Assembly: GCA_014859655.1 (NCBI GenBank)
Contig: JACUTT010000001.1
Location: 59,006-123,005, forward strand
Source of the DNA: Campylobacterales bacterium
Lineage (GTDB): Bacteria > Campylobacterota > Campylobacteria > Campylobacterales > Sulfurimonadaceae
Reading direction: 5' to 3'
Length of the DNA: 64,000 nucleotides
Both the position numbers and the translations under genes were made by a program. The notes beneath the pieces were generated by a model, which did not search any database, was not told the DNA's origin, and saw nothing but the letters and a program-made list of their open reading frames with translations. Shown in pieces: positions 17,191-25,511 of this stretch (position 1 is the stretch's first letter; every line of letters begins with the position of its first letter).

Positions 17191-18311
17191 TAGACCCAGT
17201 GTTTGGTGATGCTGAGTATAGTGTCACAGACATAATCCACTTCAGCGTCGCTCATATCGGCATAAAGCGGGATAGAAAGCACCTGCTGGAAGTTGCGCAG
17301 AGCCACAGGGAAATCGTTTACGCGGAGCGAATATTTGCTCTTGTAGTAGGTTAGAAGATGCAGCGGAATATAGTGTAGACCGGTCTCAATCCCCTTTTCC
17401 AGCAGCTCACGGGCAAAAGAGTCTCTGTTCTTTCGCACCTTGATGATATAAAGAGAGAAGATATGGTCCGTCAAGATCTCAGGAAGCGTGATATGCGCGG
17501 CATCTTTGAGTTTTTGATTGTAGCGTGCGGCGATCTCTTTTTGGCGTTTGACTGTCGCATCCTGTTTTGAAAGCTGTCCGAGGATATAGGCCGCATCAAG
17601 CTCGCTCATGTCGTACTTGCTGCCGATATCGACGACGTCATAGATGTAGTTCAGGTTCTCGTCCGGCATAACGATCGCATGGTTTCGCAGCAGCTGGGCA
17701 CGTTCAAGCAGATCTTCATCATCCGTGACCATCATTCCGCCGCTGCAGACGTTTCCTTTGAGGTGAGGGTTGAAACTAAACGTCGTGATATCAGCTCCCG
17801 TTGATCCGATTTTTCCGCCCTTATAGGTCCCGCCCAGCGCTTCGCTGGCATCTTCGATGATACGGATATTGTAGATCTTGGCGATGTTGTAAAGGCGCTC
17901 TAGGTCGATAGGATAGCCGCCGATGTGGCTCACAATAACCGCTTTTAGCTTTTTGGACTGGTTGTCAGAGAGCATGTTCTCAAGCTTATCCAAGTTGATG
18001 CTGTAGCTGACATCTTCTGCATCGACAAAGATAGGTTCTGCATCAAAATGGCGCACGACTTCAGGCACAGAGGGGTAGGCATTGACCGAACACAAAACCT
18101 TGTCACCGCGTTTTAGGTTGATCGCCAGCATAGCCAAATGCAGGGCCGAGGTTCCGTCCGAAGTCGCAACGGCATACTTGGCCCCAGTAAATTTGACAAA
18201 GGCCTCTTCAAGCTCTTCGATCTTATGCGTCTTTTGTGTCAGGACCTCTTCGATCTGGGCCTTCTCTTTGTTGTCTATTCGAGGTCTATAAAACGGTATC
18301 TTTTTTGACAT
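17190..18311 (-). CDS. DegT/DnrJ/EryC1/StrS-family aminotransferase
   Basis: This is a PLP-dependent sugar aminotransferase of 373 residues. Family features: PFYRPRIDNKEK start, ATSDGTSALHLAMLA, VIVSHIGGYPIDLE, EDASEALGGTYKG, and the C-terminal LHYIPLHLLTYYKSKYS. The internal-aldimine lysine would be in SFNPHLKGNVCSGG; compared with the usual SFHxxKxxTxGEGG pattern the Lys is shifted by one residue and the EGG is SGG, so the subfamily is somewhat diverged. Its place directly upstream of lpxK hints at lipid A or surface sugar synthesis (GnnB-like), but no partner dehydrogenase lies beside it. The substrate is unknown. Confidence 0.85.
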   Translation of the reverse strand: MSKKIPFYRPRIDNKEKAQIEEVLTQKTHKIEELEEAFVKFTGAKYAVATSDGTSALHLAMLAINLKRGDKVLCSVNAYPSVPEVVRHFDAEPIFVDAEDVSYSINLDKLENMLSDNQSKKLKAVIVSHIGGYPIDLERLYNIAKIYNIRIIEDASEALGGTYKGGKIGSTGADITTFSFNPHLKGNVCSGGMMVTDDEDLLERAQLLRNHAIVMPDENLNYIYDVVDIGSKYDMSELDAAYILGQLSKQDATVKRQKEIAARYNQKLKDAAHITLPEILTDHIFSLYIIKVRKNRDSFARELLEKGIETGLHYIPLHLLTYYKSKYSLRVNDFPVALRNFQQVLSIPLYADMSDAEVDYVCDTILSITKHWV

Positions 18312-18345
18312 AGTTTAATCCCTTATTTTAAGATTGAGTTCTCTA

Positions 18346-19146
18346 TCACAAGCCAATATCGCGCGGATAGTTGAAATCATGGTTGATCGATCGGCTGCTG
18401 AGTTTGGCGATCAGCGGCATGCGGCGTTTAAACTGGTTTTGGTAGATGCGTTTGATCACCATCTTCACCAAAGCCTCTTCAAAGCCCTCGTTCAAAAGGT
18501 CCGCCTCACTGGCGCGCTCTTCGACATAGCGCCGAAGCACCGCGTCAAGCTGCGCGTAGGTATAGCCGAGTTCGATTTCGTCACTTTGTCCCTCCCAGAG
18601 GTCTGCCGAAGGCGCCTTGTCTATGATGCTCTGTGTTACACCCAAATGGCGTGCGAGTTCAAACACCTCCGTCTTATACAGATCGCCGATGGGGTTCAGC
18701 GCCGAGGCGAGGTCTCCAAAGAGCGTTCCGTAGCCCAGCATAAGTTCGCTTTTGTTGCTTGTTCCAAGCACCAGGGCATTTTCACGCGCTGAGATGTCAT
18801 ACAAGGTGACCATCCGCAGACGCGCAGAGAGGTTTCCGATGCGTAGACGGCTCAACTCTTCAATCCCGTAGCTCTTTAAAAGAACCGAAATATCTCTGGT
18901 CTCGCTGCGTATCGCAAAGGTTTTGCACAGGGCATCCGCATCGTCCAGACTGCTCTGCGAAGAGAATTGAGAAGGCATCTTGACACTCAAGAACCTCTCG
19001 CCAAAGGCTTTGCGCGCCAAAACGGCCACCACTGCCGAGTCCAAACCGCCGCTCAAACCGACGACAGCATGTTTTAGACCCGTTTTCTCTACCTCATCTT
19101 TTAAAAAAGCGATAAGATAATCTGCAATCTGTGAATATTTACGCAT
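18346..19146 (-). CDS. nadE: NAD(+) synthetase
   Basis: NadE amidates nicotinic acid adenine dinucleotide to NAD. The protein shows the ATP pyrophosphatase P-loop GLSGGLDSAVVA, ALVLGTSNKSELMLGYGTLFGD, LYKTEVFELARHLG and PSADLWEGQSDEIELG. It lacks a glutaminase domain, so it probably uses ammonia. The ATG at 19146 (MRKYSQIADYLIAFL) is preferred over the TTG eight codons upstream, since a GGGG lies just before it and the homologous region begins there. It leads the nadE-aminotransferase-lpxK-argB operon. Confidence 0.95.
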   Translation of the reverse strand: MRKYSQIADYLIAFLKDEVEKTGLKHAVVGLSGGLDSAVVAVLARKAFGERFLSVKMPSQFSSQSSLDDADALCKTFAIRSETRDISVLLKSYGIEELSRLRIGNLSARLRMVTLYDISARENALVLGTSNKSELMLGYGTLFGDLASALNPIGDLYKTEVFELARHLGVTQSIIDKAPSADLWEGQSDEIELGYTYAQLDAVLRRYVEERASEADLLNEGFEEALVKMVIKRIYQNQFKRRMPLIAKLSSRSINHDFNYPRDIGL

Positions 19147-19184
19147 TGGACCCCATAAAACTAAAATCAACTTTAACTCAAATG

Positions 19185-19190
19185 ATTATA
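19185..19190 (-). promoter_or_regulatory. -10 element for the nadE operon
   Basis: The minus strand reads GATATAAT about 39 bases upstream of the nadE ATG, in an AT-rich spacer. The surrounding bases are almost all A or T. Confidence 0.5.
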
Positions 19191-19267
19191 TCTAATTTTA
19201 TTTATTAATATACTAACTAATAAATTAACTTTAAAATTTTATATTTCCATAACTTTCCTGGCATAGA

Positions 19268-19276
19268 TGGTATACT
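19268..19276 (+). promoter_or_regulatory. Extended -10 for the 85-residue gene
   Basis: TGGTATACT (TATACT at 19271-19276) lies about 20 bases upstream of the ATG at 19296, leaving a short leader that contains AAAGAGA as a ribosome site. Confidence 0.5.
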
Positions 19277-19295
19277 GTGTCAAAAAGAGATTCTG

Positions 19296-19553
19296 ATGCC
19301 TGATCTACGCGAACAAATACTCCTGGCCAAACACGAAGGTAAGGAACTCTTTTACAACAGCTCGGGAAATAAAAGAGCCTATCAGCTCGGCGTAAAGCAT
19401 CTCAGTTCTGCCGAATATCTTGGCTTTGCCGACACCCTTCCCAACAAGAGCATACGCGTGAAAAAACCTTTTTTACTGGTTGATTTTGAAAACGGAAAAA
19501 TTGTCGAAATTAAAAAAGACACACTGCTGTTTCCTCTTGCCTTGGCGACCTAG
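19296..19553 (+). CDS. Small hypothetical protein (85 residues)
   Basis: No family is recognised. The protein is soluble and mixed in charge, starting MPDLREQILLAKHEGKELF and ending DTLLFPLALAT; the middle (PFLLVDFENGKIVEIKKDT) looks like a small beta sheet. It has its own promoter and a reasonable ribosome site, so it is likely real. Its TAG stop and the TAG of the convergent gene share the palindrome CTAG at 19550-19553. Confidence 0.6.
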   Translation: MPDLREQILLAKHEGKELFYNSSGNKRAYQLGVKHLSSAEYLGFADTLPNKSIRVKKPFLLVDFENGKIVEIKKDTLLFPLALAT

Positions 19554-20368
19554 TTGCACTCCGCCTGCGTATTCATCCGCTTTAACTCATTGCAACTGAA
19601 GCCCGCTTTTTGGCGGGCCTCCATGTTGAGATCTTTTTTACGGGGGAAACTTCCGGGGTAGTACTTTTCGATGATGTCAAAATAGACGCTGTAGGGCATA
19701 TTTCGTGCATCGCAGGCGTATTTGAACCAGTGGTCTCCCTTATACACATGATCGCACTCCTCTTCGAGAATGAGTTCCAGAGCAGAAATGATCTTTTGTG
19801 CCATTTCATCCCCTTTGAGATGGCGCAGCTTCGCTATCATCAAAGGCGTGGCGTCAAGACCATTGGCTTCAAGGTAGCGCGGCACTACGGCCATGCGCTC
19901 ATGAAGCTCGAGTGTGCGCATAGAAGCTTCAAAAAGTGCATTATGGACGCTCAGCTCGCCGTAAAAACTTCCCATTTCAACCAAAAGTCCCTCCAGCATC
20001 TCAAAATGGCGCACCTCATCATTGGCGACACTCAGCCAGTCGTCATAATAGGCTTTGGGAAGATTCTTAAACCGGTAGGCCGTGTCGAGGGCAAGATCGA
20101 TCGCAGAGTACTCGATATGGGCTATCGCGTGCAGAAAGATCGCCTTTCCTCTGTCGCTGCTGAGTTTCTTTCGTTTCAAGACCACGGCGGGCGGGACGAG
20201 CTGGCAAAAGAGGGCATACGAAGGCTGCTCAAATGTGAGTGCCTCATGGGTGTGCTCAAAGCTCAATTCATCCGCCAAATAAGCCTGGTAAAAGGCTTTA
20301 AAGCGGCTGCATTTGTCTGAGGGTTCGGCAATAGTCAATATCTCTTCGAGTGTTCTAAAAAATTCCAT
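19550..20368 (-). CDS. DUF455 ferritin-like protein
   Basis: This 272-residue protein of the ferritin-like DUF455 family has candidate di-iron ligands in a four-helix arrangement: HAIAHIEYSAIDLALD, VANDEVRHFEML, and EEECDHVYKGDHWF, with a further Glu in the third helix (LELHERMAVVPRYLEANG). Family members have been linked to rRNA/tRNA-type hydroxylation or iron use, but no firm role is known to me. The C-terminus ends in a cysteine-containing tail (SCNELKRMNTQAECN). It is convergent with the 85-residue gene and overlaps it by four bases. Confidence 0.8.
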   Translation of the reverse strand: MEFFRTLEEILTIAEPSDKCSRFKAFYQAYLADELSFEHTHEALTFEQPSYALFCQLVPPAVVLKRKKLSSDRGKAIFLHAIAHIEYSAIDLALDTAYRFKNLPKAYYDDWLSVANDEVRHFEMLEGLLVEMGSFYGELSVHNALFEASMRTLELHERMAVVPRYLEANGLDATPLMIAKLRHLKGDEMAQKIISALELILEEECDHVYKGDHWFKYACDARNMPYSVYFDIIEKYYPGSFPRKKDLNMEARQKAGFSCNELKRMNTQAECN

Positions 20369-20406
20369 GTTCGTATTATGATAGAATTTCGCTAAAAAGA
20401 AGTCAT

Positions 20407-21000
20407 ATGAAGATACAAGTTCAGCCTATGGGCCCTTATCAGACCAACTGCTATATCGCCAGCGTTGACGGAAAAGATTTTATCATCGACCCCGGAATCG
20501 GGGCAACGCAATGGGTTCTGAAACATGCGAAAAATCCCGTTGCCATCTTGAACACCCACGGCCATTTCGATCATGTCTGGTCAAACCAGGAGCTCAAAGA
20601 GAAGCTCAAGATCCCTCTGTACACCCCAAAGGGGGATGTTTTCATGCTCAAAAGCTCCTCTATGATGCCCGGCCTTCCCCCCTCCACTCCCGATGTCGAG
20701 GTAGAAGGGGACGCGGAGTTTATGATCGAGGGGGTGAAGATCAAATTCCGCCATTTTCCCGGCCACTGTCCCGGCTGTTCGACGATAGAAATAGAGGATG
20801 CTATGTTCAGCGGGGATTTTATCTTTGCACGCTCCATAGGACGCTGCGACTTTCCCTTCTCCTCTGCAGCGCAGATGAAAGAGAGCCTGAAAAAGTTCAA
20901 GCGCATCAACTATGACAAAAAAATCTATCCCGGCCACGGCGGAACGACCAGTATCAAGGCCGAGCAGGCAAATGTGGACTATTGGATCAGAGCGATCTAG
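20407..21000 (+). CDS. Metallo-beta-lactamase-fold hydrolase (glyoxalase II-like)
   Basis: This 197-residue enzyme has the HxHxDH zinc motif (LNTHGHFDHVWSN), a further His in FRHFPGHCPGCSTIE, a bridging Asp in MFSGDFIFARSIGRCDFP, and a last His in YPGHGGTTS. The pattern is that of the small YcbL-type glyoxalase II relatives. In Campylobacter a similar gene neighbours nadE and lpxK, and here it is two genes away from nadE, which suggests an old neighbourhood. The substrate is not known. Confidence 0.88.
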   Translation: MKIQVQPMGPYQTNCYIASVDGKDFIIDPGIGATQWVLKHAKNPVAILNTHGHFDHVWSNQELKEKLKIPLYTPKGDVFMLKSSSMMPGLPPSTPDVEVEGDAEFMIEGVKIKFRHFPGHCPGCSTIEIEDAMFSGDFIFARSIGRCDFPFSSAAQMKESLKKFKRINYDKKIYPGHGGTTSIKAEQANVDYWIRAI

Positions 21001-21006
21001 TACAAA

Positions 21007-21483
21007 TTACTCTTTGATGGCATTCATCAGATCGAGTTTCAAGACATGTTTGTCCAAAATAACCGTCTTCATCGATGCTTCAAAGACTTTGATATCCAAG
21101 ACATGGCCGACTACGATCACCTCGCGCTTACGTCCCTCTTTGTGGCGCAGTTTTGCCGTAAAGACAACCTCATCATAGACGCGTACCGGAGAGAGAAAGG
21201 TGCTTGTTGCCGCAGAGAGCACGACATTTGGATCGTTCACCGCGGCCATAGCAGCAAAATCGGCCGCACAGAAGATAAAACCACCGTGTATCAGTCCGTA
21301 GCTGTCCACACGCATCTCTTCATTCGTCATCAGGCTTACTTTGGCAAACCCCTCTCTTAACTCTGTCAGCTCACCACTATAGTAGGTGTTGATCAACTCA
21401 TGGGTACGCAGGATCGATAAACCTTCCGGCTCGACCTTCTCTTCGGTCTCTTCGATGTTTTCTTTATTTCGTTGCACTGCCAT
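21007..21483 (-). CDS. Hotdog-fold thioesterase-like protein
   Basis: The 158-residue protein has a PaaI-like hotdog domain from about residue 30: GLIHGGFIFCAADFAAMAAV is the central helix with the HGG signature, followed by strand VVLSAATSTFLSPVRVYDEVVF. The N-terminal 25 residues are charged (NKENIEETEEKVEPEG) and probably disordered. It would hydrolyse an acyl-CoA or similar thioester, or bind one; the substrate is unknown. It lies one base downstream of cmoB and is probably co-transcribed. Confidence 0.8.
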   Translation of the reverse strand: MAVQRNKENIEETEEKVEPEGLSILRTHELINTYYSGELTELREGFAKVSLMTNEEMRVDSYGLIHGGFIFCAADFAAMAAVNDPNVVLSAATSTFLSPVRVYDEVVFTAKLRHKEGRKREVIVVGHVLDIKVFEASMKTVILDKHVLKLDLMNAIKE

Positions 21484-21484
21484 C

Positions 21485-22387
21485 TTATTTCCTTATTGCT
21501 TTTATATAGACACGCTTGGGTGCCGGGTAACCCTCCACCGTTTTTGTGGGGTCTTCTTGATCCAGAAAGCTTCCCAGACTCTCTCCCTCTATCCAAGGTG
21601 TAGCGCGCTGTTCATCTTCTGTCGTCACGGTTACCGCGAGCACTTCGATATCGCTAAAACCTGCGCGCAGACACCAGTTTTTAAGCGCCTTGATCGTCGG
21701 CACAAAATAGATATTGGGTATCTTGGAGTAGGTGGTTTCGGGAGTCAGGCAGATATCCTCCTCGCCATCTATCATAAAGGTGTCCAAAAAGAGCTCGCCG
21801 CCCTTTTGCATCCCCTTTGCCAGCGCCTTCAATGTCCCGACAGGATCAGGACGGTGATAGAGCACCCCCAGGCAGAAGACAGTTTCAAACTTCTCCTCGT
21901 AAAAGGGGAGATGCTCCACGCCTAAAAGCTCAAATTTGATATCACTTTTGATAAAATGGTTGATAAAATCGAACTGGCACTTGTAGAGTGCGGAAGGGTC
22001 AAAACCGACGATCTTTGAAGGCTCATGTGCTAGCATCCTGAACATATAGTAGCCGTTGTTGCAGCCGATGTCCGCAACACGCTTGCCTTTGAGATCAAAA
22101 TGGGGTTCGAGAAGATTGTATTTCAAAAAACTCTGCCACTCCGTGTCGATAAAAAGATTAAAGATCTGAAATGGTCCTTTTCGCCAAGGCATCATCATCT
22201 TGGCAACACGCTCTATTTCAGACGCAAAGGTTTCATCTATCGGAGTGCGGCTTTTTATGCCCACTACATCGCCAAAACTGCACGCACACTCTACGCTCTC
22301 GAGTGCGTCAAGCGCTTCACGCAGGGGCAAAATGTTTTTCCATGTCATCCATTTTTGGCGTTCTTGACGTATTTCTTCTAAATTCAC
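21485..22387 (-). CDS. cmoB: tRNA U34 carboxymethyltransferase CmoB
   Basis: CmoB uses carboxy-SAM to make cmo5U at the tRNA wobble position. The 300-residue protein has the family block [20 protein letters not shown], the SAM motif [30 protein letters not shown], and [13 protein letters not shown]. The start is GTG at 22387, supported by AGGGAAAT just upstream. CmoA, the maker of carboxy-SAM, is not in this window. The 5' flank is shared with the cation efflux gene and holds the palindrome at 22435-22453. Confidence 0.92.
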   Translation of the reverse strand: MNLEEIRQERQKWMTWKNILPLREALDALESVECACSFGDVVGIKSRTPIDETFASEIERVAKMMMPWRKGPFQIFNLFIDTEWQSFLKYNLLEPHFDLKGKRVADIGCNNGYYMFRMLAHEPSKIVGFDPSALYKCQFDFINHFIKSDIKFELLGVEHLPFYEEKFETVFCLGVLYHRPDPVGTLKALAKGMQKGGELFLDTFMIDGEEDICLTPETTYSKIPNIYFVPTIKALKNWCLRAGFSDIEVLAVTVTTEDEQRATPWIEGESLGSFLDQEDPTKTVEGYPAPKRVYIKAIRK

Positions 22388-22434
22388 ACATTTCCCTTAA
22401 AAATAGTGCCTAATATTACCGATAATTTGCTAAA

Positions 22435-22453
22435 ATAATTCTCATAGAATTAT
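22435..22453. promoter_or_regulatory. Palindromic candidate operator upstream of the cation efflux gene
   Basis: ATAATTCT-CAT-AGAATTAT is a perfect 8-bp inverted repeat with a three-base centre, placed about 32 bases upstream of the efflux pump ATG and 48 bases upstream of cmoB. The AT-rich symmetric form resembles binding sites of Fur-family regulators, which would suit a metal efflux gene, but no regulator is encoded nearby. Confidence 0.45.
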
Positions 22454-22484
22454 GCAATATTTCTAATAAAACAACTGGAGATCT

Positions 22485-23372
22485 ATGCGTCTAGAAAAAA
22501 AAGCCTCGGTGATTGCGAGCTTGACTGCCGCCCTTTTGATCTCGATCAAACTCTTTATCGGGATTATCAGCGGCTCGGTTGCCGTCTTAGCCTCGGCCAT
22601 AGATTCGATGCTCGATCTTGCCATCTCTCTTTTCAACTACTTTGCCCTGCACAACACCGAAAAAGCGCCCGACGATAAGTTCAATTACGGACGCGGAAAA
22701 ATAGAGGCCCTGGCTGCTGTGATCGAAGGCTTTGTCATCACAGTCTCCGGGCTTTACATCTTCTATACTGCCATAGAAAAACTCATCCACGAGCATCCGA
22801 CGGTTTATCTGGAAGAGTCCATCCTTGTTATGCTCCTGTCTTTGGTGATCACAGCGGCGCTGGTCGTGTACTTGAACTATGTGGCAAAAAAAACCGCTTC
22901 CATGGTCATCCGCTCGGATGCGCTGCACTACAAGACTGACCTCTACTCTAACGGGGCTATCCTTCTTGCCCTGGTTGTTATCCATTTTACAAATTTCCAG
23001 ATGATCGACTCTATCTTAGGTATCGCTATCGCTATCTATATCATCTATTCGGCGTATGGCTTGATGAAAGAGGGGATTTTAGTGCTAATGGATGTGGCCA
23101 TGCCAAAAGAGACGGTAGACAAGATCAAGAGCATTATAGAAGAAAACCCCAACATCACCAGCTACCACCAGCTTCTGACACGATGCACGGGAAAAGATGC
23201 CTTTGTCAGCGCCCATCTTGTCTTCAATATCTCCACCTCTTTATTTGAGGCACACCGCGTATGTGATGCCATCGAAGACAAGATCAAACAGATCGACGAA
23301 AACCTTGCCTGGAATCTGGTCCTTCACCCCGATCCCTATGACGACTCTTTAATGCACCTAACGGAGGAATAA
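22485..23372 (+). CDS. Cation diffusion facilitator (FieF/ZitB-like)
   Basis: This 295-residue inner-membrane antiporter exports divalent metal (Fe, Zn, Mn or Cd) in exchange for protons. Six helices are visible. The transport site is made by Asp residues in SAIDSMLDLAISLFN (helix 2) and by HxxxD in SDALHYKTDLYSN (helix 5), the DDHD-type site of FieF-like pumps. The C-terminal cytosolic domain (residues ~210-290) carries several His (YHQLLTRCTGK; SAHLVF; LFEAHRV; LVLHPDPYDD). GGAG precedes the ATG. The haem-binding protein gene follows with no gap. Confidence 0.9.
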   Translation: MRLEKKASVIASLTAALLISIKLFIGIISGSVAVLASAIDSMLDLAISLFNYFALHNTEKAPDDKFNYGRGKIEALAAVIEGFVITVSGLYIFYTAIEKLIHEHPTVYLEESILVMLLSLVITAALVVYLNYVAKKTASMVIRSDALHYKTDLYSNGAILLALVVIHFTNFQMIDSILGIAIAIYIIYSAYGLMKEGILVLMDVAMPKETVDKIKSIIEENPNITSYHQLLTRCTGKDAFVSAHLVFNISTSLFEAHRVCDAIEDKIKQIDENLAWNLVLHPDPYDDSLMHLTEE

Positions 23373-23924
23373 ATGAAAAACATACGTCTGCTTTCTTTGC
23401 TAATAAGCCCGCTGCTCTTTGCACAGGGTATCCCTCAGGAGATTTTAGATACCGGGGAGAGAGCCTCTCAAGAGCTTATTCAGCAGCTTGGCTCCAGACT
23501 CAAGCAGGAGGTCGCTACAAACGGCCTCGTCAAAGCCGCAGAGTTTTGCAATCGCAATGCGATGACCCTGACAGAAGAGGTAAATCTTCATCAGCTCGAA
23601 GGGACAAGTCTCAAGCGCATCTCACTGAAGGTACGCAATGCGGCCAATGCTCCTCAGGAGGATGAACACAGGGTTTTGGAGTCTATGCAGGAGATGCTCA
23701 AAGAGGGGAAACTGGGTGAATATCTTATTGAAGAAGATGGAAGGTTTTACAAGTATTACAAGCCATTGGTGATTAAAAAAGAGTTCTGTCTTGCCTGCCA
23801 TGGCGATCTCTCAAAGAATCCGGAGCTGAGCCAGTTTATAAACGAGCACTATCCCCAGGACAGGGCGACAGGCTACAAAACGGGGGACCTGCGCGGAGCG
23901 GTCCTGGTGAAGATCAAGAAGTAA
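23373..23924 (+). CDS. DUF3365 (Tll0287-like) haem-binding protein
   Basis: This periplasmic 183-residue protein has a signal peptide (MKNIRLLSLLISPLLFAQG), the DUF3365 pattern (AAEFCNRNAM; KRISLKVRNAANAPQEDE; FYKYYKPLVIK) and a c-type haem motif CLACH near residue 146. DUF3365 domains often act as sensor or redox domains with covalent haem. The ATG abuts the TAA of the efflux gene, and the GGAGGA ribosome site is inside that gene's end, so translation is probably coupled. Confidence 0.85.
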   Translation: MKNIRLLSLLISPLLFAQGIPQEILDTGERASQELIQQLGSRLKQEVATNGLVKAAEFCNRNAMTLTEEVNLHQLEGTSLKRISLKVRNAANAPQEDEHRVLESMQEMLKEGKLGEYLIEEDGRFYKYYKPLVIKKEFCLACHGDLSKNPELSQFINEHYPQDRATGYKTGDLRGAVLVKIKK

Positions 23925-23942
23925 AAGACGGCCAAGGGGGCG

Positions 23943-25511
23943 CTAGTGCGCATACTCGATTGCCCTGCTCTCGCGGATAACACTGACCTTGATGTCTCCT
24001 GGAAAGTTCATCTTCGTCTCGATCTCATGGGCGATCTCTTTGGCCAGCAGAGAGCTCTCGTCGTCATTCAAGAGCGCCGCATTGACGATAACGCGCACTT
24101 CGCGTCCCGCATTGAGTGCATAAGCCTGCTTGACACCCTGCTTCTCAGAGGCGATCTCTTCGATCTCTTTGAGACGCTTCAGATAACTCTCCAAGACCTC
24201 ACGCCGCGCACCCGGACGTGCCGCTGAGAGTGCGTCACCCGCACAGACAGCGGCACACTCTATACTTTTGATCTCTTCAAGCCCGTGATGCGCCGGAATA
24301 GCGTTCAAGACGACAGGATCCTCTTTGTAGAGGGTGGCCAGTTCGATGCCAAGATCGACGTGGTTTCCGCCCTTGTCATGTGTCAGCGCCTTGCCGATGT
24401 CATGCAGCAGTCCTGCGCGCTTGGCCAGGGTCTCTTCCCCGCCAAGTTCGGCCGCGATAATGCCGGCAAGGTTGGCGACTTCAAGCGTGTGTGCCAGGGC
24501 GTTTTGCCCATAGGACGCACGGTAACGTAGGCGTCCGATGAGTTTCAAGAGCTCGGGATGAATGCCGGTGACATTCATCTCCCGTGCTATCTGCTCGCCC
24601 TCATTGAGAACAGACTCCTCAAATTCATTCGTCACTTTTTCAAAGATCTCTTCGATGCGCGCCGGCTGAATACGTCCGTCTTCGATAAGAAGCTCGATCG
24701 TACGCGTCGCTATAGCACGCCTATAGAGGTTGAAACTGCTTAAAATGATCGCATTTGGCGTCTCATCGATGATGATGTCCACACCCAGGAGCATCTCAAG
24801 GGTCTTGATGTTGCGTCCCTCTTTGCCGATGATGCGCCCTTTAAGCTCGTCATTGTTCAGATGGACCATATTAATAAGACGTTCAGAAGCGAACTCGCCC
24901 GCAAAACGCGAGGTGGCCTGAGCCAGAATATAGTTCGCCTTTCGCTGTCCCTCAGTCTTGGCCTCTTGTTCGTATTTACGGACAATATGTGCGATATCGG
25001 AGCGCGAATCTTCTTCTACCTTTTGCAGCAGAAGCCGTTTCGCCTCATCGCGTGTCAAGCCCGCACCTTCTTCTAGCACCTTGATCGCTTCGTCTGAGCG
25101 CCTGACGTAATCTTCTTTTTGCTTCTCCATTGAACGTACAGTACGCGAAAGCTGCAGATTTAAATTTTCTGTTTTCGATGCTTCTGACTTGATGCGTCGA
25201 AGCTCAGTCTGTTTAAACTCAGCAAAATCTGCCTCTTTGTCTTTGAGTAGTCTAAACTGATCTTTTAGCCCTTTGCGAGCATCTTCTGCGGCCTCGTCAT
25301 ATTTTTTCTGCGCTTTTGCTTCTATCTCTTGCGCTTTAAAACTTGCCTTGTGCAGCAGTAGTTCTGCTTCGGATTCGATCACTTTAGCCTTGGCCTTGGC
25401 CTGCTCTACAAAGATATCAAATTGCGCGCTGCTTAATTTTTTGGAGATCAAAAATCCGACTACTCCGCTGACGGTAGCGATCCCACCGCCTAAGAGAATC
25501 TGATTTAACAT
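23943..25511 (-). CDS. rny: Ribonuclease Y
   Basis: RNase Y is a membrane-anchored endoribonuclease that starts mRNA decay. The 522-residue protein has an N-terminal helix (MLNQILLGGGIATVSGVVGF), a long coiled coil (residues ~30-200), a KH domain (GRIIGKEGRNIKTLEMLLGV) and the HD domain (LAHTLEVANLAG; GLLHDIGKALTHD; IPAHHG). TAGGAATAAAA precedes the ATG at 25511. Its first 95 bases overlap out of frame with the 3' end of the 5-formyl-THF cyclo-ligase gene, and its ribosome site lies within that gene. Confidence 0.95.
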   Translation of the reverse strand: MLNQILLGGGIATVSGVVGFLISKKLSSAQFDIFVEQAKAKAKVIESEAELLLHKASFKAQEIEAKAQKKYDEAAEDARKGLKDQFRLLKDKEADFAEFKQTELRRIKSEASKTENLNLQLSRTVRSMEKQKEDYVRRSDEAIKVLEEGAGLTRDEAKRLLLQKVEEDSRSDIAHIVRKYEQEAKTEGQRKANYILAQATSRFAGEFASERLINMVHLNNDELKGRIIGKEGRNIKTLEMLLGVDIIIDETPNAIILSSFNLYRRAIATRTIELLIEDGRIQPARIEEIFEKVTNEFEESVLNEGEQIAREMNVTGIHPELLKLIGRLRYRASYGQNALAHTLEVANLAGIIAAELGGEETLAKRAGLLHDIGKALTHDKGGNHVDLGIELATLYKEDPVVLNAIPAHHGLEEIKSIECAAVCAGDALSAARPGARREVLESYLKRLKEIEEIASEKQGVKQAYALNAGREVRVIVNAALLNDDESSLLAKEIAHEIETKMNFPGDIKVSVIRESRAIEYAH

